Part shown: positions 48,910 through 61,544 of the stretch, in pieces
Layout of the letters: each line of letters opens with the position of its first letter
Position numbering within the stretch: the first letter of the stretch is position 1
Source: Stenopsyche tienmushanensis
Taxonomy: Eukaryota; Arthropoda; Insecta; Trichoptera; Stenopsychidae
Assembly (NCBI GenBank): GCA_008973525.1
Contig: WACJ01000116.1
Coordinates: 310,001-374,000 of the forward strand
Reading direction: 5' to 3'
Length of the DNA: 64,000 nt
Notes under the pieces: generated by a model
Told to the model about the DNA's origin: nothing
The model's database searches: none
The model's input: the letters and a program-made list of their open reading frames with translations, nothing else
Made by a program: the position numbers and the translations under genes

Positions 48910-50985
48910 TCAGGATCCATGGTAAATTTGATATTGCATTTTCTATCAATATGACTCCGTTCTATTTTCTTTTAAATTGATCTGGTTTTATCTTGAATAC
49001 TTTGGTTGAGTTCCGTAGTAACCTTTTTATCATATTTTATGTCAATTGACGCACTTTGAATGACTATTTTTCTTCGAATTACGATTGATTGATTACTATA
49101 GCATTGCTACACACAATGACGGCTAAAACCGACGATCCAATTTTGCATTAATATTTCGAACCATCGCCTTGTTTAAATACGCATGTTTGGCGGCAATAAT
49201 CGAAAATCAACCGTGTTATAGAGAAAACGCGTAGTCAAAATATCGTATTGAATGAGGTCTAAATATATTTTGAGTCTAAATAACTTGTAACTATAGAATT
49301 TAATTTAATTTTGATATCTTTAAGATGTTAGCTATATCACGCAACTTAAATTTACGACCGACCAAAACTATTTTGTGGGCTATTTTGTCATCCTACGAAC
49401 TTATTGAGTGATGTATTATTTCGATACAAACTGATTTTAAAGTATATATTTGAAAATGATGATTATTTTCTGAGCTTCAATGCTCCTTAAAAATATCATG
49501 ACAAAATAATATTTAGATTTTAAGACAATTACAGGCATCAAATCAACATGATGTTGCTATTTTACTAAAAATATTCGACAAAGTCAAATTAATATATTTC
49601 TAGGTATCTTCATACAAAATTTACTACTGTGTGAAGTTTATTGCAATATAATGACAACTATTTGGCGTATAAACAATGTATAATTTTGATAATGCAGATG
49701 CCTTTATTGAATATTCATCATTTCTTTGTAGTTACGATAAAAAGATCTTTGCCAAGAATTTCGTCTCGGAGGCACATTCTTCTCGGTAAAATCTGTATCT
49801 ACAGCCTCGTGTGCTCTGCTTGTTCTCTTTATCTTTGAGAAATTATGACTAACTTCTAAGTATCGACAGCAACCAAAAGTAACTATAGACCTTCTGGGAA
49901 CACACATCGTTCAGTAGCACTTTATCGTCTTTCATCTAAAATTCTTCGGCCAATCGGAAATAATTAAGTGATGCTTTGTTGCAAGAACGCCGCTTTATCA
50001 GTCCAGGATATTTTTTAATCGAATTTATTTCATTATAATTATCAAAATCATACAGCCACATTGTGTGTGTGCTTGGAGCATGATCTCGTTATCAGACTGT
50101 CAGTGAAGATGCACGTGGAGGAAGTCAGCTGTAAACTTCTATCAATTGATTGAATTTTTATATGTAAATCAAATTGACATGACCCTTTGTCATGCGATGC
50201 ACTCGAGGTTAAGGAAGTGTTAAAAGAGATTCCTGTAACAATAAATTTTGTCAAAAGATAATATTATCAATCGAATTTAAAAAATGTAATTTATTTCGCC
50301 AGATGTGAAGACGAAACGCCATAAAATTCGATTGATAAATCTCTTATTAAAAGTACAAAATCTTCCAGATCAAGTTTTGTTAATTTATTTATCGATATTT
50401 TCGCCTTTGACATGGATAATAACATTGTATTTAGTAAAGAACTCGTCTATAATCTCTCAATGATCACTCTGTTTTTACGTACAACAGCCTCAATTTTTTC
50501 AGGATTTATGCGATGATGCTGAATCTTATTTGAAACTTCACATATCCTGGGAAAATGTATACTTTTTGACGAAATACTTATAGATGGAATTCATAGGGTT
50601 TTAGAAAAAAGCTGTACTAAATATATTAGACAACTAGTATTTAGAAAAAAAAAATAAAAAAAGGTACGAAAGTTTGATAGATATATCGAATATAACGAAG
50701 TCGATTTTATAAGATATTGAAAATGTTGATAAAGATTCAACGAATTCTGATAACTTCTCAAAATATATAAACCATCAAAGATTCAAATAAAATGGCATAT
50801 GTTAATATTTCTTATTGCATTCAAAAAGATTATATTCAGGTTTTATATACATATCAATAAAGCAACAATAATAACATATAATTAGCAATGATTTAGTAGC
50901 GTTTAAGATACACACGACTCTAAATTAACGTGATTTATATAAAAGACGTATAAATCGAGACAAATGATATAATCAACTGCTCAAA
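48910..50985. other. Intergenic, nothing recognised
   Basis: No domain-bearing frame or terminal repeat noticed. Confidence 0.4.
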
Positions 50986-50989
50986 TTTA

Positions 50990-51440
50990 ACACTTTATGA
51001 TCCGAACCAGCGTTTGCGTTTGAGCTATCCATGTGAGAAGCATGCACGCATACCCTGTGAGTTTCTGCGCTTTGTTGATGCTCGCATCGGAAACTTAATA
51101 ATTGAAATAATTGGGACACTACATCTTCCTTCCATTTCAAACTGTAACTTCGTTGATATTCTTCATCATCTTTTTCACTAAAAGCTTGGTACCATTGCAA
51201 CACTAAGAATTATAAGCAATCCAATTTTCAGTATTAAAATACACAATTCAAATATATGTTTTTATTTATAATAGAATGAGGCTTCTGGAGGCTTGGCCAG
51301 TACATCGACACAGTACACAGACATCGACGGTTGCTATGCTTTGTTTACCTTAGCAACCATCAGACCAATATGCGCCAATATGGTGCATCCGTTAAACGTC
51401 TCGCCAAACAATTTCCACACACGAATAATACTCTTGCTAA
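50990..51440 (+). repeat. Dispersed repeat, copy 2 of 2
   Basis: Matches 3510-3842 in block order. The minus strand keeps a 76-codon frame (51203-50973) with EEYQRSYSLKWKEDVVSQLF, not recognised. It may descend from a transposon or a captured exon. Confidence 0.55.
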
Positions 51441-51599
51441 TGTAAAAGCCATTGAACTATCAAAATGCACGCTGAACGACTAAAATTAATTTATATTTAT
51501 ATATAAATTGTTTATAAAATACAGATAGTCCTATTACATATATTATTTAATTAAATAGAGGAAAATAGGAAGCTAAAAACCTCTGTGAAATCGAGGAGA

Positions 51600-51680
51600 A
51601 GGTGGAAAGATGGAATCAAACTCGCCAACCAATACGAATATTTTTGCGACCCGGCTAACAAAACACACACAATTGTGTCT
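51600..51680 (+). mobile_element. hAT-type fragment
   Basis: TCAAACTCGCCAACCAATAC, then ATATTTTTGCGACCCGGCTA, matching the element start at 34505-34565. Confidence 0.4.
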
Positions 51681-51689
51681 AATTACAGA

Positions 51690-53490
51690 TGCAGAAATTG
51701 TTTATCCAGAAAATTTGAAGCCTTTTCAAACAATCTGTGTTTATAAATACAGTACAACTTCGTGGCATCAATCATCATACGCATATCCTACGCTAATACT
51801 CTATTTGCCTTACTATACCGAGGTACATTAGTTATCCTGCTCCAAGATTCTCAAGCAATTCTGGGGTTTAAAAGGTGAAATATGTCAGTTTTGAATCACT
51901 TAAATTCTAGATAGCAGTTCGATTTCTGATCCAACTTTGTTGCATGATTTATCTCTCGCAGTTGATATAACAAAACCCTTATACCGATTATTACGAACAT
52001 GTGCGAAAAAGTTAAAGCATTCAAATGTAAGCTGGTTCTATGGGAAAAGCAGTTAAAAAATGAAAATTTAGCGCACTTTCCGACATGCAACATGAAAAAA
52101 TCAAGTTCAGATGAAACTGCATCGTATCAAAAATACGTGGAAATAATTTTAAATCTTTAAACTGAATTTGAAACAAGATTTGAGTAAGATTAACATTGCA
52201 TAAATCAGACATCGAATGTGCGAGGTTTATACATATATGCTTCATTGAATGGATATTCCATGAATCTATTATGATGATGGCATATTCTTAAATCACCATC
52301 GGAAGATATTAAAGTCGTGTGTGATCTTCTTGCATTGTAATCGCTTTTAATCGGGGAATGCAGCCTATTTTTATGATGCGAAATGTTTTTACTGATTTAT
52401 TGGTCGGGGAGGAAGACCGCCTTGATTAATTCACTGAATTACGACTTCAAAACCAATCCAAACGATTACAATTTTATGAGTCATTCCGAGAAAAATATCA
52501 TCCAGCTATCTCATTTCGGGTGACTGAAGTTCGAATGCGGCAAAGAATAATTTCTGCACGCAGTTCTTTGAATCGCCATCGTCTGGGATCAGATATCAGA
52601 TTGTTTTACCGCGGTTAATTGAGCACGTCTCTAAATCGGAACATCACAATTACCGAACATTACGAAGATGGCTCGAGTCTCGTCTCACCTTCCGAGAAAC
52701 AGCTGGACGCGAAGAGTGATAAGGTTATGCTTAAAGTATCGATGGATGATTTATATTAGATACCTTCTAAGAAGCGTTTGACGATGGATTGTACGCACGT
52801 TGGTCCTGCCCGCGGCATACGAAGAAACGTCTGGAATTATTACGACCCCGGCTTTTTATGAGGTTGCCAATTGGCTCAAAAATTCGGCGAATTAAGGGAT
52901 CACGATGTATGAAGAATGAGCCATCGAGGAGCAGGTGCTTACATTATGTAAGTGTTATGGCTTCTTGGGGACGAGATCGAAGCGCTTGCCAGAAGCATTC
53001 ATTTTCACTCAATTCAATTATGGATAAATCATTCTGCGACGTTTAATTATAATTAATCGTTTTTTGGCCATCTTCAAATCTTCTTCCAACGTTAACATTG
53101 TGTTTACAGACTTTAAACCAGAATAAAGGTACTATTTTCTCGAATGAAGTCAGAAGACAATTAACATTTAGAATAGACTGATAATAATATTTTAGATATT
53201 AATTTACTTTACAACATAACTATATAGACATTAATGATAGAAATATAATTATCCATCGTTAACGCATTTTAAGCAAAGAATTCTTAATGAACATCGAATG
53301 CTGAATGCGAGTTTATTTCCATGAGAGCTTTAAAACTATGATCAACAAATCTTAACTTAAAGATATTCGAATCGTTAAACAGTTGAATTCTATAAAATAT
53401 ATAATCAATGTTAACACATTCCGGTACGCTCACTTTAAAACGTGTATTTTATAGTTTGAGTTTTTAATGCATAAAATCGTCAAAAAATTG
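51690..53490. other. Intergenic with protein-like patches at 52390-53050
   Basis: The 52390-53050 part is GC-richer and looks coding on the plus strand in several frames (for example TELRLQNQSKRLQFYESFRE, MDCTHVGPA, and an 85-codon frame at 52789-53046). Frames break often. I do not recognise the protein; a decayed transposase is likely. Confidence 0.35.
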
Positions 53491-53499
53491 CGTTAAATA

Positions 53500-54482
53500 C
53501 ACTCAAGTCTCTTTTTGTGCGATTTCGAAGTTATGCGGTTTTTTAAGCTAATTTTTTCTTTTTTTAAATTTCATAAAGTGTATGTATCGAGATATTTTGG
53601 ATAAAATAGAAAATAAGTCATTAACACTGACCGAAATTTGGAAAAAAAAGTATATTTTGAGACTGTGTTAATCATATTACATCTGGTATCGCTGAATTGC
53701 GACCCCGCCCTTTATTCTGGTTTAGAATTTTTGAAAAAAAATATTTCTAATTTTATGTATTTTTCCAATGTTTAGACTTTTAAAAATACATTCTCCAAAT
53801 GAATTTCCAAAATTCCAACTACTTACGGAGTTATAGCTATTTTAGTGAGGTGTCCTACCACAATGAAATCTTTTAACGCGTTTTTCTTGAAAATACTTCT
53901 TTCAACTCGGTTGACTTCATATCTCAAGTTTTAATTAATTAATTAACTTTAAACTGGATACAAATCTTTTCTATATAACCCTCTATTATTTCTACCAGAT
54001 TTATTTCAAAATTTACTTTTAAACTATTTAAAAAAAATTAAAACTGTGACAAAACAAGGCCAAAAATGACTTAAATGAATTTTTTAGCAGTCCCCATTTT
54101 GTGATTTATTTAGTTAGGGACTATAGTGACATCTTAATACTTATGAATTATATTGTTGGAAAGAGAACATCTACACAGAATAATGATAACATTGACAGTG
54201 GGTATACTATTTCTTCCGAAGAAGAGAGCGATTTTGAATCTGGCATTTGAGATACCAGATGTCAGACATCCTTAAAATTTTACCAATGATGATGCAAGAC
54301 GTCCTTTAAATGTTACCAAAATGTTATTTTTAATTGCCTTTTTGTTTTTTTTTTTATTAACTTTTTTTGTGCGATTTTTGGTAGATTTTATATAGCTGTT
54401 TCAAAGTTATGCGATTTTTAAAATCGATGGAATGCGTCTTCACTTTTTCTATGCAAGTAACGCGCAAAAAAAGGTTCAAGTG
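53500..54482 (+). mobile_element. TA/TIR family, copy C
   Basis: Starts CACTCAAGTCTCTTTTTGTG then CGATTTCGAAGTTATGCGG. Ends GCAAAAAAAGGTTCAAGTG with TA on both sides (53498-53499, 54483-54484). 983 bp, the longest copy. It shares with A and B the GACTGTGTTAATCATATT block, GAATTATATTGTTGGAAAGA, YTISSEESDFES coding text and the ATGTCAGACATCC half of the hairpin. Confidence 0.75.
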
Positions 54483-54499
54483 TATATTAAAATTATATA

Positions 54500-55266
54500 C
54501 ACTGTTCGCTATAAATTCAATACTTTTGCCATGTACATTGGGCGTCAAAATTGAGCCAATGTTTTTAATTGGTCGGGGTCTCAATACTGACAGTCCTGAA
54601 GAAATCAAAATCTTAACATCTAATAGTAACATGTATCAGATTAACAAGAACAAGGTTTAACCATCAAATAATCTATATTAATAATTATTTACAGTATAAA
54701 GAATCTCTCTACAACCTCCACAGTCCAGTAAGTAAGCTCCAAGTCCAGAAAGTTTGCCAGAGTAAGTTCTGGCAAATTGCAAATTTGCCTTTCGATGTTG
54801 GGCTGTAAGCAGAGGCTTCTTTTTCTTGATAACAGCGATGTGTTCACCAGATTGTTGAAGGACTGGCCGATATTCCATATTGATTCTGGAGCTCTCACTA
54901 AATCAGGCTGATATTGTCGACCTCCGGGATGTTTATCTCTAGCACATCAATATTCGCTTTCGAGGTTAAAAAAGTGAAGGACGCCCGGCTCGATTTGGCT
55001 TTAGTACTTTTGAAAGGCCTCTGTGGATTCTAATCACTGAATACTTTCCAACCCTAATACAATCAGCAATAGCCCTACAACTGAGCCTTTCTCTTATTAG
55101 CTAAGAGTTTCTTAATCCTGTAAATAACTATTAGAATAGATTAGAATCGGAAGATATTATGATTAGGTTAGTAAATATTGAGATTCTAACCAATTAAAAA
55201 CATTGGGTCAATTTTGACGCCCGCTCTATCCAATGTGATACGTATAAATGTCAAATTCTTCCTGTG
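54500..55266 (-). mobile_element. Tc1-like element with 33-bp inverted repeats
   Basis: Inverted repeats 54540-54572 and 55190-55222 differ at one of 33 positions. Outside them the sequence continues with weaker similarity to TA-bounded ends CACTGTTCGC and CACAGGAAG. Between them the minus strand reads LIRERLSCRAIADCIRVGKY (helix-turn-helix) and, after breaks, KKKPLLTAQHRKANLQFART, a Tc1 transposase signature (family knowledge). About 767 bp, internally deleted, dead. It starts 18 bp after copy C of the TA/TIR family. Confidence 0.7.
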
Positions 55267-55269
55267 TAT

Positions 55270-56415
55270 ATTTTTAGCTCTCATCCTTTTGAATGATCCC
55301 AAAACATTAATTTCATAGTCCACATAAGTATCAAATTCAAGGATATCAAGTCTTTATATTATTTATTTTTAAAACGATGAACCTAACATTCAGCAAGTTG
55401 AAAACCACTGCTATATTTATGCAATAAGTTCGTAATAATCGTTTAATTCTGGTTAAAAAATTAAACCGGCAATGCATTAATTTGCAAGTACTTCGAAGAT
55501 CAAGCGGATTGGAATGTGTTAATATAATATCATCCAATGATAAATTATCAAAGTCATATACTAGTATGACAGGAATAAAAGGATTGAGAAGACTTTTTAT
55601 AATAATTAAAATCATACTTCACATTTATTGGCAGCACATACATCAAATTTTTGATGAATTAATTTTATTATTATTTTAAAAATAACAATGGATCACAATT
55701 GCAAAATCATCTTATTAAAATGCTTGTCTTGGAGACTAAGATCGTATAAATATAGTGCTGCATAAACTAAAGAATACTGTGCATACAAACCAAAATAAAA
55801 TACATCAAAAAAGTTATTTGTGATTGCTTCCATGGGAACGTTTGTAAAACTAAAAATATCGAAGCAAAGTAGGCATCAAAAGATAGATTTAATTTAGACA
55901 CATTGGTGCGTTAATATTAATGATGCTTAAAATGAAAAATTATTGTACTTCGTGAAATAAATACGAATAGAAGATTTCGCCGAAATATTAAGACGATTTC
56001 GCAGAGAAAAGAATATAAATTTGTTTAATGATTTGATCGATTGTTAAAATTATAATCCTATCATTAGCTTTAGACCAAGAGCGAACGCTGTGCCAAACAC
56101 CGAAAGTCGATACCTAGAATTGAAGACATTGTATGATATTGTTAGCATTTTAATTATTCTGAGAATCAAAAAAATACCGACAGCATGAGCATATTTTCGA
56201 TTTGAAAAAATGAATCAATCTCTCGTTTATCCGGATATGTGAATCATAAAATAACCCCAATAGGCTTAGAAATACGTAGAATATTTTAACTTCTCTGTCT
56301 GTCTGTTCTCTATACGTTTACAAGCTATGTGATCGATACAAAAAAAATGCATAAAACATAGGGGAAATTTACAAATACGCTATGAATAATTAAAAAATGA
56401 ATAATTGATAAATTT
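55270..56415. other. Intergenic, nothing recognised
   Basis: Short frames without domains. Confidence 0.4.
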
Positions 56416-56418
56416 CCA

Positions 56419-56880
56419 GGGTCGTAACAAGGGGGTAGCAAAGCAGGCGCCAACGCAGAATAACAGTCGATAATTGCACAAGGTTTTTATTTTACTTGTC
56501 CATTATACTTTTTTTTGTCATCGCTCAAACATTGAGCCGATCCAGCCGGCACAAGCCCATAATAAAATAAAGACAACAATATTTTTGACCGATTGTAAAA
56601 TTTAAACAACCCACCCGATCAGTCTTCTTCGGATAACTTCGTTTTATAATGAGAGTTTGTAATCGTTCTATAGATATATTTGGACATGGCGTCCAATCAC
56701 GAGGTATTCATTCGTCATGTCAGCGATCTGAAAAGCGGACCGGTTGGACACAGCTCGAAGTTGAGAATGAGCGTGTCCTTTGGGAACATGGATATTAAAT
56801 TCAGGTTTTGCATCTTGCTGTGCACTTTTGTTGAGCGAGTTGGCATAGTCCTGAATAGCGGGACCAATAAATAGATCGCC
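56419..56880 (-). repeat. Composite repeat, reversed copy
   Basis: Starts CAGGGTCGTAACAAGGGGGT, the end shared with 35256 reversed. It runs through the block order in reverse to GCGGACCGGTTGGACACAG, then into a segment shared with 27425-27530. Confidence 0.65.
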
Positions 56881-56884
56881 CAGC

Positions 56885-57270
56885 ATTCGATTGAAACATC
56901 AACACGATGCTGTTTTTGTTCCATTGTGTGCAAACGCGGCTCCCATCTTGCGCACAGTTTTCTCGTGTTCAAATTTTCAGTCATGCGATGTAAAGCATTT
57001 TTTGAAAGGTCTACCATGTCCGCTAGCTCGCGCACTTATAGTCGACGGTCATCCTATATCATTTTGTGGATTTTCTTCACCATTTCTGGGGTGGTTAACT
57101 CTGTGGTCTTGGCAGCTCGTACGGTATCGTCTAACCTTTCCTTCGCCATGATGTATTTACTACAACTCGACTCAAATAATGCGAATATCAATATGATATA
57201 TAATTGATATAGGGTTCAGAATTTTTCAGAATTTCATATGGTGTACCAAATACATATCATAGTAGCGCGC
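56885..57270 (-). mobile_element. Mariner 5' half
   Basis: Minus strand reads MAKERLDDTVRAAKTTELTT, PEMVKKIHKMI, VRELADMVDLSKNALHRMTE, NLNTRKLCARWEPRLHTMEQ and KQHRVDVSIECWAIY, the mariner DNA-binding region. The 5' noncoding part 57170-57260 matches 63360-63485. It ends where the composite repeat begins. Confidence 0.8.
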
Positions 57271-57274
57271 GGGT

Positions 57275-58305
57275 GGATTGAAATTCCGAGGAGAGGGCGC
57301 AAGTGAGATACTGTCATTACGATTCTGTACATTTTAATTAATATTTGGAATATTACAGCATACACCTTAGCAATGATTCATTAATGAAGATAAAACAATA
57401 CACTTTCAAGCTTGATTCCAGATCATTCTTTTTTCCCATGGTAAACTGAAGGGGATAGATAAGTATTATGATTCCACAGCGTAAATATGGATTTATAATT
57501 ATACAGATGGACCTGATGATGACCGTCATTGAAAGCTAATGATTATAAATCGTTTGACATGAATCAAAATGTTCCATGAAACGTAGTGGCTAGTCCATTC
57601 ACCTAGTGGGTTTTTATACTCGGCTATGATGTATGACCTTTTTCCTCATCATATGCGCTAATTACTATCAATTCACTCGGTAGTTTTTTCTTAAATCTTT
57701 TAAAATGTAGTCGATCCACTTTTCACAGTATCGTGAGTCATATTACATGTGATCTGGTGTGCAGGTGTTTGGCCAACTAGGCAAATTATTAAGTCATTAG
57801 GACAAATATGCTGTAACGAGAAACGGTTATAGCAGTCAACGAACTTGTGTGAAAGTATGGATTTTGAAGATTGGAATAGGAGTTAGTCGGTGAAGTATGA
57901 ATGATTATGCCACTCGAGAATGACCTGAACAAATTGTTTCTATTATTGGGATCGAATAAGTCATTTCAGCTAGTCGACAGCGTGATTATAGCACTGTACT
58001 TTTAAAAGAACACTTATCGTCACGCTACGGATGTTAATTTTATGAATTTATATGATGTTGATTGTTTATGGGATTGATTATTAATGGCGTTTCTATAATT
58101 TGTGTTAATTTCCATTAATCTTGCAGAAAATAATTTTGCGGCCCAAAAGTCCCAATGACATTCTCACCTTTTATTCAAACAGTTCCCAGTCATGAACGTC
58201 ACGAAAAGTGAAACTGCAAGTGCAATCTGCAAGATAATCGTTTATACTGTGTCTTCTTCTGTCGCATACATCATAGAGACGCTACAGTGCTACGATGCCT
58301 CTACT
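57275..58305. other. Intergenic, nothing recognised
   Basis: No supported feature. Confidence 0.4.
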
Positions 58306-58308
58306 ATG

Positions 58309-58930
58309 TATTAGGTTGTCCCATAAGTTTCTTTCGCAAATGAACACAGATCTAATCATAGCCATGGTTGAAGAAAACTCACGATATACTGTTCGCGAAA
58401 TAGCTAACAAGTTAGAAATTCCACGAACATCCGTCCATAATCATCTGACAAAATTGGGCTACATCAATCGTTCAGATGTGTGGCTTCCTCATGAACTGAT
58501 TGACTCAAATAAACTTCAGTGTATTTCAGCATGCGATCTTCTTCTCCAACGACATAATAGCTAACCTTTTTTGAAGAGACTTGTCACTGGAGATGAAAGT
58601 TGGATACTCTATGAGAATATCCTACGTAAACGGTCTTGGATCAAGGGTACAAAAGCTTTAACTGTAGCTAAATCTGGCCTACATCTAAAAAAAGTTTTGC
58701 TATGCATTTGGTGGGACTGGAAGTGGGTAGTTTATTATGAGCTACTTCAGCAAGGTGAAACGATCAATTCAACAAAATATTGTTTCCAACTAGACACAAT
58801 CTAAAGGATGCAATTGCAGAAAACGGCCAGAATTAGCGAACATAAGAGATGTTGTTTTCATCTGATGTTGATATTGCCTCTTCAGATTATTATTTATTTC
58901 TTTCATTGAAAAATTCTTTACGTGGTAAAA
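58309..58930 (+). mobile_element. Mariner element, internally deleted
   Basis: Starts TATTAGGTTGTCCCATAAGT, a mariner terminus. It jumps to coding sequence MVEENSRYTVREIANKLEIP, then SDVWLPHELIDSN, FLKRLVTGDESWILYENILR (first catalytic Asp in GDESWI), KKVLLCIWWDWKWVVYYELL, and after breaks ASSDYYLFLSLKN (third acidic site). The N-terminal domain is missing and there are stops at about 58562 and 58802, so it cannot encode a working transposase. Confidence 0.88.
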
Positions 58931-58934
58931 AAAA

Positions 58935-59475
58935 TAATTAAAAAAATGATATAAAAATGTACCTTGATCAATAATCCTCAATTGGATCCGGATAATCGAG
59001 GTTCTACTATAATCGGCCTATAATATCGTATTTGAGTGATGTTTTTTTTGTCATCATTTCTTATAACACTCGATGCATTTTAATATTATTAACAACTATG
59101 TACATTTGGGTCTGTTTTTATGCGGATCTTTTTTATGCGAATTTAAAGTTACGCGGTTTTCATAAATAGTGAAACCTATCCCTAATTTTTCTATAGAGGA
59201 TAAAGCTTTTTTTATGCGAATTCGCCCAAAAAAAAACTAAAATTACCTCTAGTGCAAGTTAGGACCGTTATAATGTGAGTATGTAAGGAACGATGGGCGA
59301 ATGGAATTGTTTTTAAATCTGGCAACTCTTTTCAAAGAGTAAACTTTTTTATGCGATTTTTGATACATTCTATCACATTGATTTGAAGTTATGCGGTTTT
59401 TAAAAATAATGGAACCTATCCAAAACTTTCTCTATTATATTGAAAATAAAATATTTAAGTAAAACACAATATGAA
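58935..59475. repeat. ATGCGG/GCGAA-rich repeat patches
   Basis: 59120-59240 and 59345-59415 contain TTTTTATGCGAATTTAAAGT, TTATGCGGTTTT and TGAAACCTATCC in similar order. They resemble, but do not match, the ends of the TA/TIR family, so a related element family is likely. Confidence 0.4.
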
Positions 59476-59479
59476 CGCT

Positions 59480-60260
59480 TTAAAACAAATATCCGCACAT
59501 GACTTTCGTCCGTATATTTGACGATGCTACGTATTTAGTACGCCACATGACATTCTAAAACCTCGTATTTATTATACACTTAAACCTTTTTTTGTGCAAT
59601 AGATGCGTTCCGCGGAAAATCGCACTAAAAAGAGCTATGACTTACATAGAAAAAGTGTACATGTGTTTCATGGATTTTAAAAATCGCATAACTTTGAAAC
59701 AACTACATAAAATATATTCAAAATCGCACAAAAATAATAACAAAAAGAAAGTTTAAAAAAAATTCAGTCAAGTCATTTTTTTGCCTTATTTTGTCAGTTT
59801 TAATTTTTTTTAAATAGTTAAAAAATAAATTTTGACATAAATCTGGTAGGAATAATAGAGGATTATATAGAAAAGATTCGTACCCAGTTTGAAGCAAATT
59901 AATTAATTTTTCAAAAAATTCAAAACTAGGATAAAGGGTGTGGTCGTAAATTTATGGATAGCAGATGCAATATGATTTACACAGTCCCAAATTATAATTT
60001 ATTTCCAAATTTCTGCTAGTATTGATGATTTATTTCCTATTTTATCCAAAATATCTCGATACGTGTTCTTAATGAAATTAAAAAAAATGCTTTAAAAAAA
60101 TCGCACAAAAAGAGATTTAAGTTTATTTCATATCGATATTGAGATAATATATATATATATCAATATATATAGTATATCGAAATTCAATGTAGTAAATTCC
60201 ATTATTACAACTGCACTATAACTCGACTCAGTGTAGTAAATACACCATAGTAAAGTAAAG
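59480..60260 (+). mobile_element. Mariner 5' end split by the TA/TIR insertion
   Basis: The left part (to 59576) ends CCTCGTATTTATTATA. The right part (from 60124) resumes TATTTCATATCGATATT and runs to GTAGTAAATACACCATAG. Joined, they match the uninterrupted mariner 5' ends at 29850-29920 and 32740-32815. Confidence 0.75.
59577..60123 (-). mobile_element. TA/TIR family, copy D, nested
   Basis: Reversed relative to copies A-C, 547 bp, with an internal deletion. Left end CACTTAAACCTTTTTTTGTG, right end TCGCACAAAAAGAGATTTAA then GTT. TA is duplicated at 59575-59576 and 60124-60125. It lies inside a mariner 5' end whose empty version is visible elsewhere in the window. Confidence 0.82.
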
Positions 60261-60264
60261 GTTA

Positions 60265-61065
60265 AGCTCTTTTTTTGTGAGATGAGCAAGAGCATCTTTT
60301 CAGAAAAAACTAAAATATCGTCAAATATCGATTATTTCTTTTTGAAATTTAGCAGATACATTTACGTGTTCATATCCTCGTAGACCGCAGACGATTTCAG
60401 CCAGCAATTCGTTCCTCACAGGTGTAGGAAGAAATCTTTCCACGCGAAGAAAAAATGAGAAGCAAAATCACAAGCAGGAGTATTCAACTTATTAATCAAT
60501 TAAAAATAAGATTACCATCTATATAGCAGAAAAAACGATAATAATTAATCGTCGTGTGAATTTATAATCTTGGCATGATGGTACAGCATCGTTAGCCAAC
60601 AACGCATTGCGCTTCAATACGATCCTCAAAAAAATGGGTCTCCAGACAGTCCAAATTAGCTAGCTGCTAAATATCATAAAATAAACGTGCTTAAGCTAGA
60701 AATATCCGTCACGTTGAAAAAATGTTATGCAGCACTGAAAGATACATGGCTTAAGAAATGGGTTCGTTTCATTTGAAATGACCGATTTTCTAATATCATT
60801 ACGGATCAAGAAAGCTTTTTAACTCAAACTTTCAGTTTTATCAAACGTGTTTCGATTTAAATGCCACTGTAATAGAGATTAACATCGGTTTCATATTCAG
60901 GGGAGGTTTTAAAAAAATCACTATAGAACACTATGAGGCCTTGTAGTATAAAAATGATCATTGATTATGGGCGGTCGAATAAGCCTGCGTTACAGAAAAA
61001 ATAGATTTTGAAGAAACCAAAATGCAATAAGATATATGATAAGAACAAGTAGAAATCTGGATATT
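60265..61065. other. Intergenic, nothing recognised
   Basis: No supported feature. Confidence 0.4.
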
Positions 61066-61069
61066 TCCA

Positions 61070-61440
61070 GCGGACCCGTGGTAATCCGACCCAAGTCTAA
61101 TCCGGCGTCCCCTGTAATCCGACATCCCAATACAAGTTTAGTACATTTTTGTATGTAAATACTTTTGTATATTGGATATAAAAAGGATAACGAGAATATT
61201 CAAAAGTTCATCTCTACCATTTATTATGGACGAGGGAAGAATCAAATTTTCAAAAAAGATAAACATCCATGTAGAAGGCTTTGTATATGTGGTTTCTTCA
61301 GGAAAAAAAAAAGACATGCACATATTTTAGAATTCATATTAGCTATGAAAGCACTTGTTTTATAGGAAGATAACAAAAAAGAAGATTTTATAGCTATATG
61401 GATAAGAAGTGATTATTTTGCTTAATTCATGCTGCATATT
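61070..61440 (+). mobile_element. Jerky/pogo-type N-terminal relic
   Basis: GTGGTAATCCGACCC, TCTAATCCGGCG and TGTAATCCGACA at 61078-61130 look like a pogo-type terminus. Downstream, a frame at 61165-61365 reads RLCICGFFRKKKRHAHILEF then ILAMKALVL, which fits the LxxWFxxxRxxxxPxSGxxLxxKALxL pattern of the Tc5/jerky DNA-binding domain (family knowledge). Confidence 0.5.
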
Positions 61441-61544
61441 GACCCAAAAAAAGTGTAGCCGTTCCTCAAAAATGCTTGTGAAGGGATGGGGTGGATGTTC
61501 AACCATCTGAATCTCAATCTTCTTATGGGTGCAGATTCATCCAA

